From assembly GCA_023391275.1 (NCBI GenBank), contig JAEWBE010000086.1, positions 1-16,699 of the forward strand: 16,699 bases of DNA. Direction: 5' to 3'. A model generated the notes under the pieces. It made no database searches. It worked only from the letters and a program-made list of their open reading frames with translations, and was not told the DNA's origin. Positions 6,309 to 14,364 of the stretch are shown here, in pieces (within the stretch, counting starts at the first letter, position 1; each line of letters starts with the position of its first letter). A program made the position numbers and the translations under genes. This DNA comes from Bacillota bacterium (GTDB taxonomy: Bacteria > Bacillota > Clostridia > Oscillospirales > Acutalibacteraceae).

Positions 6309-7055
6309 ATGTCAGTAGTATCTATGAAACAGCTCTTGGAGGCCGGTGTTCACTTCGGTCACCAAACAAGAAGATGGAACCCGAAAATGGCGGAATACAT
6401 CTTCACCGAACGCAATGGTATTTATATCATTGATTTGCAGAAAACAGTAAAGAAGCTTGAAGTTGCCTACAATTTTGTCCGTGATCTTTCCGTTGAGGGC
6501 AAATCCGTCCTGTTTGTAGGAACCAAGAAGCAGGCTCAGGATTCCGTTAAGGAAGAGGCGGAGCGCGCAGGTGCGTACTTTGTCAATGCACGCTGGCTCG
6601 GCGGCATGCTGACCAACTTCCGTACAATCCGCCGCAGAATCGACCGCCTGAATCAGCTGAAAAACATGGAAGCAGACGGTACGTTTGACCTTCTGCCCAA
6701 AAAAGAAGTTATTAAACTCCGCTTGGAAATTGAAAAATTGGAAAAGTTCCTCGGCGGTATTAAAGAAATGAAACAAATTCCGGGTGCGCTGTTTATCGTT
6801 GACCCGCGCAAGGAAAGAATCGCTGTTGCAGAAGCGAAAAAATTGGGCATTCCGATTGTCGCTATTGTCGATACCAACTGCGACCCTGACGAAATTGACT
6901 ATGTAATTCCAGGCAATGACGATGCAATCCGTGCAGTGAAATTGATTTCCGCTACAGTTGCCAACGCCATCATCGAAGGCAAAGAAGGCCAGATGGGTGC
7001 GGCTGCCGTTGAAGCGGAAGAAGATAAAGTAAATGAAGCAGAGGCTGCTGAATAA
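6309..7055 (+). CDS. rpsB: 30S ribosomal protein S2
   Basis: The 248-residue product is ribosomal protein S2, which binds late to the 30S subunit near the 16S rRNA 3' domain and helps recruit S1-type interactions. Family hallmarks are LLEAGVHFGHQTRRWNPKM (9-27), RWLGGMLTNF (95-104), and IVDPRKERIAVAEA followed by the VAIVDTNCDPD stretch in the last third. The C-terminal tail is acidic and alanine-rich, as usual. The ATG has GGAGG eight bases upstream. It heads a two-gene unit with tsf, 58 bases downstream, the near-universal bacterial arrangement, driven by the promoter at 6174-6202. Confidence 0.98.
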   Translation: MSVVSMKQLLEAGVHFGHQTRRWNPKMAEYIFTERNGIYIIDLQKTVKKLEVAYNFVRDLSVEGKSVLFVGTKKQAQDSVKEEAERAGAYFVNARWLGGMLTNFRTIRRRIDRLNQLKNMEADGTFDLLPKKEVIKLRLEIEKLEKFLGGIKEMKQIPGALFIVDPRKERIAVAEAKKLGIPIVAIVDTNCDPDEIDYVIPGNDDAIRAVKLISATVANAIIEGKEGQMGAAAVEAEEDKVNEAEAAE

Positions 7056-7113
7056 ATCGGTTTATGCAAAATCATACTATGACTAATTAGGAAGAAGCGG
7101 AGGAAATAAAAGA

Positions 7114-8028
7114 ATGGCTTTTACAGCTAAAGACGTTGCAGCACTTCGTGAGAAGACCGGCTGCGGAATGATGGACTGCAAAAAGGCTCTTACAGCATCT
7201 GACGGAAATATTGACGCGGCAATCGACTTTCTTAGGGAAAAGGGTCTTGCCGCCGCCACGAAGAAGGCTGGCCGCATTGCCGCCGAAGGTGTTGCTTTTG
7301 CCTGTGTGAATCAGGAAGGCAATGTTGGTGTTGACATTGAAGTGAATGCGGAAACCGACTTCGTCGCAAAGAACGCTGAGTTCCAGCACTTTGTAGATGT
7401 TTGTGCGCAAACCGTAATCGCATCTAATCCGGCGGACGTTGACGCCCTGCTCGCATGCAAGGGAGAAGGCACGGACAAGACGATTGACACACTTCTGAAA
7501 GAAAAGATCCAAGTCATCGGAGAAAACATTAAGATTCGCCGTTTTAAGCGTTTTGAAGGTGCTGTTTCCGCTTATATTCATGCTGCCGGTAAAATCGGCG
7601 TACTTGTAAAATTCGATACGTCCGCTGAAATTGCGGCAAAGGAAGAATTTAAAGAGTACGCAAAAAATATTGCCATGCAGATAGCCGCAATCAATCCCCA
7701 GTACCTTAATGAAGAATCTGTTCCGGCGGAAGTCGTCGAGCATGAAAAAGGCATTCTGAAAGAGCAGATTATGAATGACGGCAAGCCTGCCGCGATTGCA
7801 GACAAAATTGTTGCAGGAAGACTGGGTAAATTCTTTAAGGAAATTTGCCTTGTTGATCAGACTTATGTCAAAGACAATGACATGTCTGTTCAGCAGTACA
7901 CTGAGGCGACCGCAAAGGCACTTGGCGGTGCAATTAAAATTGTTGATTATGTCCGCTTTGAAAAGGGCGAAGGTCTTGAGAAACGCGAAGACAATTTTGC
8001 TGACGAAATTGCGAGCATGATTAAGTAA
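7114..8028 (+). CDS. tsf: Translation elongation factor Ts
   Basis: EF-Ts (304 residues) is the guanine nucleotide exchange factor that recharges EF-Tu during elongation. The N-terminal UBA-like domain reads VAALREKTGCGMMDCKKAL (8-26). The contact motif TDFVAKN (81-87), which engages EF-Tu, is intact and followed by two alpha/beta core subdomains. Length is typical for Firmicutes. A GGAGG site lies ten bases before the ATG. The gene ends 17 bases before a strong terminator, so the rpsB-tsf transcript stops here rather than running into pyrH. Confidence 0.98.
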   Translation: MAFTAKDVAALREKTGCGMMDCKKALTASDGNIDAAIDFLREKGLAAATKKAGRIAAEGVAFACVNQEGNVGVDIEVNAETDFVAKNAEFQHFVDVCAQTVIASNPADVDALLACKGEGTDKTIDTLLKEKIQVIGENIKIRRFKRFEGAVSAYIHAAGKIGVLVKFDTSAEIAAKEEFKEYAKNIAMQIAAINPQYLNEESVPAEVVEHEKGILKEQIMNDGKPAAIADKIVAGRLGKFFKEICLVDQTYVKDNDMSVQQYTEATAKALGGAIKIVDYVRFEKGEGLEKREDNFADEIASMIK

Positions 8029-8045
8029 AAATCTTTTTTATAATT

Positions 8046-8079
8046 AAATAGCGCGGGAGGTTTCCTGCGCTATTTTTTT
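8046..8079 (+). terminator. Rho-independent terminator of rpsB-tsf
   Basis: Arms beginning AAATAGCGC at 8046 and ending GCGCTATTT at 8075 form a 13-bp stem (one G-T pair) with a 4-base GGTT loop. A run of seven T residues covers 8073-8079. This is a textbook intrinsic terminator. Confidence 0.92.
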
Positions 8080-8113
8080 GTACTTTTTTGATCTCTCCGG
8101 TTTTGAAAATGTT

Positions 8114-8153
8114 TCTAAATTATAAAACTTGACAATAATAACCTATATTTAGA
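8114..8153 (+). promoter_or_regulatory. Inverted repeat flanking a TTGACA box upstream of pyrH
   Basis: TCTAAAT-T-ATA (8114-8124) is complementary to TATATTTAGA (8144-8153) apart from one bulged base. The arms bracket a perfect -35-like TTGACA at 8129-8134. The -10 expected 16-18 bases on (8151-8157) is poor, so either this is a promoter needing an activator or the box is chance. The repeat itself is directly visible. Confidence 0.35.
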
Positions 8154-8169
8154 GATGAAAGACTTTACT

Positions 8170-8197
8170 TTGCACTAGGCTTATTGTAAAATAAAAT
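8170..8197 (+). promoter_or_regulatory. Alternative candidate promoter for the pyrH-polC run
   Basis: TTGCAC (8170-8175) and TAAAAT (8192-8197) are 16 bases apart. The -10 matches five of six consensus bases, while the -35 matches only three. Transcription would start near 8204, leaving a very short leader before the pyrH ribosome site. Confidence 0.3.
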
Positions 8198-8221
8198 AAA
8201 GAAAAATTAGGGGTGTTGGAT

Positions 8222-8935
8222 TTGCAACCTAGCTATAAAAGGATTCTTCTTAAATTAAGCGGTGAGTCGCTTGCAGGTAGCCAAACACACGGAATCGACT
8301 TTGACACAGTGCTTAAAATATGCAAACCGATTCAGGAATGTGCTGAAATGGGTGTCGAAATCGGGATTGTTGTGGGCGGCGGTAATTTTTGGCGCGGCCG
8401 CAGCAGCGGAAAGATGGACCGGACCCGTGCGGACCACATGGGCATGCTGGCGACCACCATTAACGCGCTTGGCGTCGCGGATGCTTTGGAACAACTCGGG
8501 GTTGAGGTTCGTGTGCAGACGGCGATTTCCATGCAGCAGATTGCGGAACCTTATATCCGTAACCGTGCCGTTCGTCATCTTGAAAAGGGCAGGGTAGTCG
8601 TATTTGGTTGCGGAACCGGTAATCCGTTTTTTTCAACTGATACCGCTGCGGCCTTAAGAGCGGCAGAAATAGATGCGGATATTATTCTAAAGGCCACTAT
8701 GGTTGACGGCGTTTATGACAGCGACCCGAAAAAAAATAAAAATGCTGTTAAGTACAATTCTGTTTCCTTCATGGATGTTCTGAATAAGAACCTTCAGGTG
8801 ATGGACAGCACTGCCGCTTCATTATGCAAAGATAATAATATTCCGATTTTGGTTTTCAGCATCAGCGAGCCGGAAAATATAAAAAAGGCCGTTTGCGGGG
8901 AACAGATCGGTACAATTGTTAAGGAGGAGTCGTAA
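8222..8935 (+). CDS. pyrH: UMP kinase
   Basis: PyrH phosphorylates UMP to UDP with ATP and is the entry to all pyrimidine nucleotides for RNA, DNA and cell wall. The amino acid kinase fold is clear: YKRILLKLSGESLAG near the N-terminus, VVGGGNFWRG at about 50-60, then DHMGMLATTINALGVADAL, and the ATP-side stretch ATMVDGVYDSDPKKN late in the protein. I place the start at TTG 8222 because AGGGG (8209-8213) lies eight bases upstream and the resulting QPSYKRILLKLSGE matches the usual N-terminus. A GTG at 8213 would add three residues but has no ribosome site. The stop TAA shares its last base with the frr start. It leads an eight-gene plus-strand run reaching polC. Confidence 0.95.
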   Translation: MQPSYKRILLKLSGESLAGSQTHGIDFDTVLKICKPIQECAEMGVEIGIVVGGGNFWRGRSSGKMDRTRADHMGMLATTINALGVADALEQLGVEVRVQTAISMQQIAEPYIRNRAVRHLEKGRVVVFGCGTGNPFFSTDTAAALRAAEIDADIILKATMVDGVYDSDPKKNKNAVKYNSVSFMDVLNKNLQVMDSTAASLCKDNNIPILVFSISEPENIKKAVCGEQIGTIVKEES

Positions 8936-9489
8936 TGAAAGAAATACTGGCACATGCGGAAGACCGCATGAAGAAAAGCATCGCAGCCCTGGCAGAGGAG
9001 TTTGCAGCCATCCGGGCGGGCCGGGCGAATCCGGCTGTTTTGGAAAAAATCAGGGTCGACTATTATGGCGCACCTACTTCTATCAGTCAGCTTGCCGCGG
9101 TTTCCGTCAGCGAAGCAAGAGTACTTACCATTCAGCCATGGGATATGACTGTCTGTCACGCAATTGAAAAGGCGATTCAGGTTTCCGACATCGGTATTAA
9201 TCCGCAGAGCGACGGTAAAGTGATTCGGCTTACTTTTCCGCAGCTTACGGAGGAAAGACGCCGTGACTTGGTAAAAGACATCAGTAAAATGGCAGAAGAG
9301 TGCAAAATAGCCGTTCGCAATATTCGCCGTGACGGGATGGATAAATTAAAAGCCATGAAGAAAACCGGTGAGCTTACCGAGGACGACTTAAAACAGGCTG
9401 AAAAAAAGACACAGGATTTAACCGATAAATACTGCAAGGAAATCGATGGCATATTTGAAAAAAAACAAAAAGAAATTATGGAAATATAG
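8935..9489 (+). CDS. frr: Ribosome recycling factor
   Basis: RRF, with EF-G, splits the post-termination ribosome. The 184-residue length is standard. Visible signatures are FAAIRAGRANP (23-33), then VDYYGAP at 41-47 in the hinge/beta domain, and the three-helix-bundle return with VRNIRRDG and a long charged C-terminal helix. The ATG is preceded by AAGGAGG and overlaps the pyrH stop as TAATG, so translation of the two is probably coupled. frr next to pyrH is a conserved bacterial pairing. Confidence 0.98.
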   Translation: MKEILAHAEDRMKKSIAALAEEFAAIRAGRANPAVLEKIRVDYYGAPTSISQLAAVSVSEARVLTIQPWDMTVCHAIEKAIQVSDIGINPQSDGKVIRLTFPQLTEERRRDLVKDISKMAEECKIAVRNIRRDGMDKLKAMKKTGELTEDDLKQAEKKTQDLTDKYCKEIDGIFEKKQKEIMEI

Positions 9490-9498
9490 GACGAAAGA

Positions 9499-10206
9499 AT
9501 GGAACAAAGCTATCTGCCTGAGCATCTGGGGATTATTATGGACGGAAACGGCCGCTGGGCAAAAAAGCGCGGACTGCCGCGCCCAGCCGGTCACACAGCC
9601 GGGGCGGCCGTTTTTAAAACTATTGTTCGGTACTGCAGTTCGATTGGAATTCAATATTTGACGATTTATGCTTTTTCTACTGAAAATTGGAAGCGCCCGC
9701 CGGACGAGGTGGGTGCTTTGATAAAGCTGTTTAAGCAATATCTTGACGATGCTCTGCGTAATTTTTTGAACGAAAATATCAGAGTGCGCTTTATTGGTGA
9801 CACAACTGCTTTTCCAAATGATCTGCGTAAGCTGATTTTTGAAACGGAAAAAGTTTCGGAAAATAAAACCGGCATGGTGCTGAACATCGCTTTAAATTAT
9901 GGCGGGCGCGCTGAAATCACCAGGGCGGTAAAATCTTTGGCTCAGGATGTAAAAGATGGAAAACTTGCCCCGGAACAAATCAGCGAGGCTTCCATTGAGG
10001 AAAGGCTATACACCGCCGGACAGCCTGATCCGGATTTGATTATAAGGCCGAGCGGGGAAAATCGTGTTTCGAATTTTTTGCTGTGGCAGTCAGCGTATTC
10101 CGAATATATCATCATGGATATTTTATGGCCTGATTTTAAACCGAAGGATTTGGATCAGGCGTTAAGGGAATATGCTCATCGCAACAGGCGCTTTGGAGGG
10201 GTTTAA
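9499..10206 (+). CDS. uppS: Undecaprenyl (isoprenyl) diphosphate synthase, cis-prenyltransferase
   Basis: UppS extends farnesyl diphosphate with isopentenyl diphosphate to make the C55 lipid carrier for peptidoglycan and other wall glycans. The 235-residue protein has the catalytic-Asp motif IIMDGNGRWAKKRG (12-25, Asp15), GHTAG (31-35) and YAFSTENWKRP (57-67). Near the C-terminus are RPSGENRVSNFLLWQ and the tail YSEYIIMDILWPDF, all diagnostic. It starts nine bases after frr; its ribosome site is poor (GGACGAAAG), which may mean reliance on coupling. It uses the isoprene units made by dxr and ispG downstream and supplies a lipid that YkcB-like transferases could use. Confidence 0.96.
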   Translation: MEQSYLPEHLGIIMDGNGRWAKKRGLPRPAGHTAGAAVFKTIVRYCSSIGIQYLTIYAFSTENWKRPPDEVGALIKLFKQYLDDALRNFLNENIRVRFIGDTTAFPNDLRKLIFETEKVSENKTGMVLNIALNYGGRAEITRAVKSLAQDVKDGKLAPEQISEASIEERLYTAGQPDPDLIIRPSGENRVSNFLLWQSAYSEYIIMDILWPDFKPKDLDQALREYAHRNRRFGGV

Positions 10207-11031
10207 TTGAGGAGCAGGATCACATCGGCGTTCACTATTCTATTCTTTTTTGCGGCAATCATCATATTCAACAATACCTTTTCCATCGCTTTGAACATTG
10301 CAATTGCCCTCATTTCCGCACTATCTGTCTATGAGATTATCTCTGCGCTGGGTTTGTCCAAAAACTTAATTTTACTTATTCCGAGTATTCTGTTTTCAAT
10401 AACGCTTCCATTTCTTGATCCTTTTATTTTGCAGCAGACTGCGTATTTTATTTATACCGTAATTATGTTTGGGGCGCTTATCTGTTACCATAAATTTGTT
10501 ACATTCCGCGAACTCGGTGTCATTTACAGCATGACGCTCCTGATTCCTACCGCGTTGGAAACGATCCTCCGTATTCGAGGGTATGGCGGAGAACACGGTA
10601 TGTTTTATGTAATCATCGCAATTGCTTCCGCGTGGGTTGCGGATACCGGCGCCTATTTTGCAGGCAGCTTCTGGGGAAAGCACAAACTGTGCCCGGATAT
10701 CAGCCCCAAAAAAACAATTGAAGGTGTAATTGGCGGGTTTGCGCTGAATATTACGGCAATGGTCGTATTTGGTTATATTTTTCAAGTGCTTTATTATCAG
10801 CATAATGTTACCGTTTCGTATCTTTCGCTGCTTATCATTGGGGTGTTTGGTACGGTAATGTCTATTTTAGGCGACCTCAGTTTTTCGCTGATTAAGCGCA
10901 GTTGCCACATTAAGGATTTCAGTGAAATCATTCCCGGGCACGGTGGTATTTTAGACCGTTTTGACAGTGTTATTTTTACGGCTCCGTTTGTATACTTACT
11001 TGTCCATATTTTGCCGATTGTTATAAAATAA
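10207..11031 (+). CDS. cdsA: Phosphatidate cytidylyltransferase (CDP-diglyceride synthase)
   Basis: CdsA converts phosphatidic acid and CTP to CDP-diacylglycerol, the branch point for membrane phospholipids. The 274-residue protein is strongly hydrophobic with about eight membrane segments. It contains VADTGAYFAGSFWGKHKL and the CDS signature running from Ser227 to Asp253 (S-x2-KR-x4-KD, then PGHGGILDRFD). The start is a TTG directly abutting the uppS stop, with GGAGGGG five bases upstream inside the uppS 3' end. No other start fits as well. It lies between uppS and dxr, the usual Firmicutes order. Confidence 0.95.
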   Translation: MRSRITSAFTILFFFAAIIIFNNTFSIALNIAIALISALSVYEIISALGLSKNLILLIPSILFSITLPFLDPFILQQTAYFIYTVIMFGALICYHKFVTFRELGVIYSMTLLIPTALETILRIRGYGGEHGMFYVIIAIASAWVADTGAYFAGSFWGKHKLCPDISPKKTIEGVIGGFALNITAMVVFGYIFQVLYYQHNVTVSYLSLLIIGVFGTVMSILGDLSFSLIKRSCHIKDFSEIIPGHGGILDRFDSVIFTAPFVYLLVHILPIVIK

Positions 11032-11071
11032 TAATTAAGATTGCAATAAAACAGTAAAATGGTGAATAATA

Positions 11072-12226
11072 ATGAAGAGATGTCTTTCAATTTTGGGCTC
11101 AACCGGTTCAATCGGCACACAGGCTCTGGATATTGTGCGCAGCTTAAATCTGCGCGTTTGCGCTTTGGCTGCAAATGCGAATGTATCCCTTTTAGAAAAT
11201 CAGATAAGAGAGTTTAAACCGCAACTCGTTGCGGTTTTTGACTTAAATGCGGCAAAAAAATTAAAGCTGTCGGTTGCCGATATGCCGGTTCGGGTGGTTC
11301 AGGGAATAGAAGGCTTATGTGAAGCCGCCGCCATGGATGAAGCCGATGTAATTTTGAATTCCGTGGTAGGAATGGTTGGGCTAAAGCCGACTTTGGCCGC
11401 GATTGATTCAAAAAAGGATGTGGCGCTTGCGAACAAGGAAACTTTGGTTGCCGGCGGAGCGCTTGTGATGCGTGCCGCAAAAGAAAAGCATGTAAAAATA
11501 CTTCCGGTCGACAGCGAACATTCCGCGGTTTTTCAGTGCCTGGAAGGCTGCCCTGAAAAAAAGGCGCTGAAACGAATTATTCTGACCGCTTCCGGCGGAC
11601 CGTTTTTTGGTAAAAGCCATGAAGAGCTTCAGAATGTGACACCACAGCAGGCACTAAAACATCCTAACTGGAACATGGGTGCGAAGGTTACCATTGATTC
11701 CGCTACGATGATGAATAAAGGACTTGAAGTAATTGAAGCCCGCTGGCTTTTCGATATGCCGCCTGCCCAAATTGATGTGGTGGTGCATCGTGAAAGCGTA
11801 ATTCATTCCATGATTGAATATGAAGACAATTCGGTCATTGCGCAGCTTGGCGTGCCGGATATGCGCATCCCGATTCAATATGCTCTCACTTGGCCGCAAA
11901 GATTTCCCTCGCCCGTAAAGCAGCTAAGCCTTACGGAATATGGAAAACTGTCGTTTTATGAGCCGGACTACCAGAATTTTGAGTGCCTGAGTGTTTGCAG
12001 AAAGGCAATCGAGCGAGGCGGACTTGCGCCTGCCGCCGCAAATGGGGCAAATGAAATCGCGGTAAAACTGTTTCTGGATCATCAGATTTCATTTACCCAA
12101 ATTGGAAGTCTTGTCCGCACTGCAATGGAAAATCAGCCGGATGTTGAAATTACATCCGTTGATGATATTTTAAATGCAGACCGAACCGCGCGCGATTTTG
12201 TTTTGCAGGCGGTCGGTCAGTTATGA
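11072..12226 (+). CDS. dxr: 1-deoxy-D-xylulose 5-phosphate reductoisomerase
   Basis: Dxr (IspC) turns deoxyxylulose phosphate into methylerythritol phosphate with NADPH, the committing step of the MEP isoprenoid pathway. The 384-residue protein has the NADPH-binding GSTGSIG (9-15), ANKETLVAGG (120-129), and the metal ligands Asp147 and Glu149 in PVDSEHSAVFQCLEG. Glu219 lies in the substrate-binding stretch with His197, Asn215 and Lys216. All catalytic residues expected from the E. coli enzyme have counterparts. A GGTGA site lies six bases before the ATG. It sits in a 40-base gap after cdsA, with no promoter or terminator of its own seen. Confidence 0.97.
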   Translation: MKRCLSILGSTGSIGTQALDIVRSLNLRVCALAANANVSLLENQIREFKPQLVAVFDLNAAKKLKLSVADMPVRVVQGIEGLCEAAAMDEADVILNSVVGMVGLKPTLAAIDSKKDVALANKETLVAGGALVMRAAKEKHVKILPVDSEHSAVFQCLEGCPEKKALKRIILTASGGPFFGKSHEELQNVTPQQALKHPNWNMGAKVTIDSATMMNKGLEVIEARWLFDMPPAQIDVVVHRESVIHSMIEYEDNSVIAQLGVPDMRIPIQYALTWPQRFPSPVKQLSLTEYGKLSFYEPDYQNFECLSVCRKAIERGGLAPAAANGANEIAVKLFLDHQISFTQIGSLVRTAMENQPDVEITSVDDILNADRTARDFVLQAVGQL

Positions 12227-12231
12227 GGTGA
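12225..12231 (+). promoter_or_regulatory. Ribosome binding site deciding the rseP start
   Basis: GAGGTGA at 12225-12231 overlaps the dxr stop codon and is the only good SD in the region. Five bases after it, in the rseP frame, comes ATT (12237). The in-frame GTG at 12228 lies inside the site and has no SD upstream of it. GTG 12246 and TTG 12252 are 14 or more bases away from the site. Confidence 0.55.
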
Positions 12232-12236
12232 TACAC

Positions 12237-13307
12237 ATTACACAGGTGATATTGGTCATTGTCGCGATTCTTCTGTTTGGCTTTATTATTTTTATTCATG
12301 AGTTCGGTCACTTCTTTATGGCGAAGCTTTCCGGTATCCGTGTAAATGAATTTGCAATCGGCATGGGGCCGACGCTTCTTCATTTTACCCGGGGAGAAAC
12401 AAAATACGCTCTTCGCGCCTTTCCGATCGGTGGTTTTTGTGCGATGGAGGGGGAAGATGAAGAAAGCGAAGATGACCGTGCATTTAATAACAAACCGGTG
12501 TGGAAACGCATTCTTGTCGTTATAATGGGCGCCGTGATGAACATCATCCTTGGATTAATTATTATGATGATTATTCTGGGTCAGCAACCGGCTTTCAGTT
12601 CCACAACGATCGCGGAATTTACGAAAGGCTCTGCCACGCAGGCGGCGGGCTTAAAGGCCGGAGATGTTTTCACCAACATTGACGGTTATAAAATTCACGG
12701 TGACCGCGACCTGAGCTTTGCGCTTTCAACAGCGAATCCCGCGAAAGTCGACATTCAGGTTTTACGCGGCGGCAAACCAGTGGAATTTAAAGATGTTAAG
12801 TTTAATACGAAGGCAGTGAATGGAAAAAACATCCTTTCGCTTGACTTCTATGTTCAGCCCATCCGCAAGAATATTGGCACACTGATTACAAAGTCGGTAC
12901 AGGATACCGTTTCCACCGTGCGTATGATCTGGTACAGCCTGATTGGCCTTATAACCGGTAAATATGGGTTCAATGATATTGCGGGCCCTGTAGGGGCTGC
13001 TAACGCAATTGGAGAAGCTGCCTCCATTGGCTTGCAGCAGAATTTTATGGCTGCGTTTAATAATATTTTAATGATGATGATGATGATCACCGTCAACCTT
13101 GGCGTTGTGAATCTGTTGCCGCTGCCTGCGCTGGACGGCGGCAGGCTGGTGTTTTTAATTGTAGAGGGTATTCGCCGCAAGCCGGTCAATCCAAAGTATG
13201 AAGGCTGGGTGAACGCGGCAGGATTCTGCCTTCTTATCGGCCTGATGGTGATTATTACCTTCAGTGATATTTTAAGATTGGTGACAGGAAAAGGATTGGG
13301 AGCTTAA
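12237..13307 (+). CDS. rseP: RseP/RasP-type site-2 intramembrane zinc metalloprotease
   Basis: This membrane protease cuts transmembrane segments of substrates such as anti-sigma factors and leftover signal peptides. With the start used here the protein has 356 residues. The zinc site HEFGH lies at 21-25 inside the first membrane helix. A PDZ domain, visible as GSATQAAGLKAGDVFTNIDG, spans roughly 123-205. The third ligand motif NLLPLPALDGG (292-302, Asp300) precedes the last membrane segments. The start is uncertain: the best ribosome site points to an ATT codon, while GTG 12228, GTG 12246 and TTG 12252 are in-frame alternatives. The frame also extends back into dxr to an ATG at 12174, which has no support. 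Five consecutive ATG codons encode Met279-283 in a membrane helix. The stop overlaps the ispG start (TAATG). Confidence 0.93.
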   Translation: MTQVILVIVAILLFGFIIFIHEFGHFFMAKLSGIRVNEFAIGMGPTLLHFTRGETKYALRAFPIGGFCAMEGEDEESEDDRAFNNKPVWKRILVVIMGAVMNIILGLIIMMIILGQQPAFSSTTIAEFTKGSATQAAGLKAGDVFTNIDGYKIHGDRDLSFALSTANPAKVDIQVLRGGKPVEFKDVKFNTKAVNGKNILSLDFYVQPIRKNIGTLITKSVQDTVSTVRMIWYSLIGLITGKYGFNDIAGPVGAANAIGEAASIGLQQNFMAAFNNILMMMMMITVNLGVVNLLPLPALDGGRLVFLIVEGIRRKPVNPKYEGWVNAAGFCLLIGLMVIITFSDILRLVTGKGLGA

Positions 13308-14350
13308 TGAGAAAATCAAGGACAGTTTTCGCTGGTGGTCTTCCCATCGGCGGCGGCTCAAAAATATCGGTGCAGTCCATGCTGAACGTTCCCTCAGGCA
13401 ATGTTGAAGGCAGCGTCAGGCAAGCTGTCGCACTGGAAAAGGCCGGGTGTGATATCATTCGCGCCGCAATACCCGATTTGGAAGCGGTAAAGCTGATTCC
13501 GGCCATTAAAAACGCAGTGAGGATTCCGCTTGTTGCGGATATTCATTTTGATTATCGCCTGGCGCTTAAATCGGTTGCCGCCGGAATTGATAAAATTCGG
13601 ATTAATCCTGGCAATATCGGTTCAGATGACCGTGTAAAGGCGGTTGCGGATGCTTGCCGTGCAAATAAAATTCCAATTCGAATCGGTGTAAATTCCGGTT
13701 CCCTGGAAAAAGAAATCCTTGCGAAATACGGCAGCCCGACTCCCGAGGCGCTGGTAGAAAGCGCTTTGTACCACGCTTCACTTCTTGAAAAATTTGATTT
13801 TTACGATATCGTACTTTCCATAAAGTCTTCTGATGTAAATACTATGATCCGCGCCTATGAACTGGCGGCTCAGTTCTGCGATTATCCTCTGCACCTTGGT
13901 GTAACCGAAGCGGGTACCGAGAGGATGGGGCTGGTCAAGTCCGCAATCGGAATCGGGTCGCTTCTGCAGAAAGGCATCGGCGATACCATCCGGGTTTCTT
14001 TAACCGCCGACCCGGTGAAAGAAGTTGAAGCAGGTTTTGACATTCTAAAAGCGCTCAATTTGAACACGAACAGTGTTCAGTTTATTTCCTGTCCTACCTG
14101 CGGCAGAACACGGATCGACTTAATTGGAATTGCTAACGAGGTGGAGAGACGCCTTTCCAACTGTAAAAAAAACATTAAGGTCGCAGTTATGGGCTGTGCC
14201 GTAAACGGACCCGGGGAGGCCCGCGAAGCCGATATCGGAATCGCAGGCGGAGATGGAGTTGGACTTATCTTTAAAAAAGGGGAAATTATCCGTAAAGTTC
14301 CCGAAAACGAATTGATAGAAAGTTTAATGCAAGAGATAGATAAACTGTAA
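13307..14350 (+). CDS. ispG: 4-hydroxy-3-methylbut-2-enyl diphosphate synthase (IspG/GcpE)
   Basis: IspG is the iron-sulfur enzyme of the penultimate MEP step, making HMBPP from the cyclic diphosphate MEcPP with reduced ferredoxin or flavodoxin. The 347-residue length is that of the short bacterial form. The TIM-barrel half carries VADIHFDYRLAL and KIRINPGNIG. The cluster-binding half has the three cysteine ligands Cys262 and Cys265 (ISCPTCGRT) and Cys297 (GCAVNGPGE), with Glu304, the expected fourth ligand. The ATG shares a base with the rseP stop and has GGGAG four bases upstream. With dxr two genes earlier, the cluster holds two MEP steps that feed uppS. Confidence 0.97.
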   Translation: MRKSRTVFAGGLPIGGGSKISVQSMLNVPSGNVEGSVRQAVALEKAGCDIIRAAIPDLEAVKLIPAIKNAVRIPLVADIHFDYRLALKSVAAGIDKIRINPGNIGSDDRVKAVADACRANKIPIRIGVNSGSLEKEILAKYGSPTPEALVESALYHASLLEKFDFYDIVLSIKSSDVNTMIRAYELAAQFCDYPLHLGVTEAGTERMGLVKSAIGIGSLLQKGIGDTIRVSLTADPVKEVEAGFDILKALNLNTNSVQFISCPTCGRTRIDLIGIANEVERRLSNCKKNIKVAVMGCAVNGPGEAREADIGIAGGDGVGLIFKKGEIIRKVPENELIESLMQEIDKL

Positions 14351-14364
14351 AGGATGAATACCCG

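Noticed and set aside
6312..6776. 154-codon ORF antisense to rpsB
   Set aside because: It mirrors the S2 reading frame, with low-complexity Phe-rich translation and no family resemblance.
7087..7743. 218-codon ORF antisense to tsf
   Set aside because: It lies wholly opposite the well-conserved EF-Ts gene, has no ribosome site and no recognisable domain; it is a codon-bias shadow.
10396..10803. 135-codon ORF antisense to cdsA
   Set aside because: It is opposite a clear CdsA gene, with no ribosome site or protein family features.
12174..12236. ATG 12174 as the start of rseP
   Set aside because: It would overlap dxr by 53 bases, lacks a ribosome site and adds residues ahead of the membrane helix that do not look like the family.
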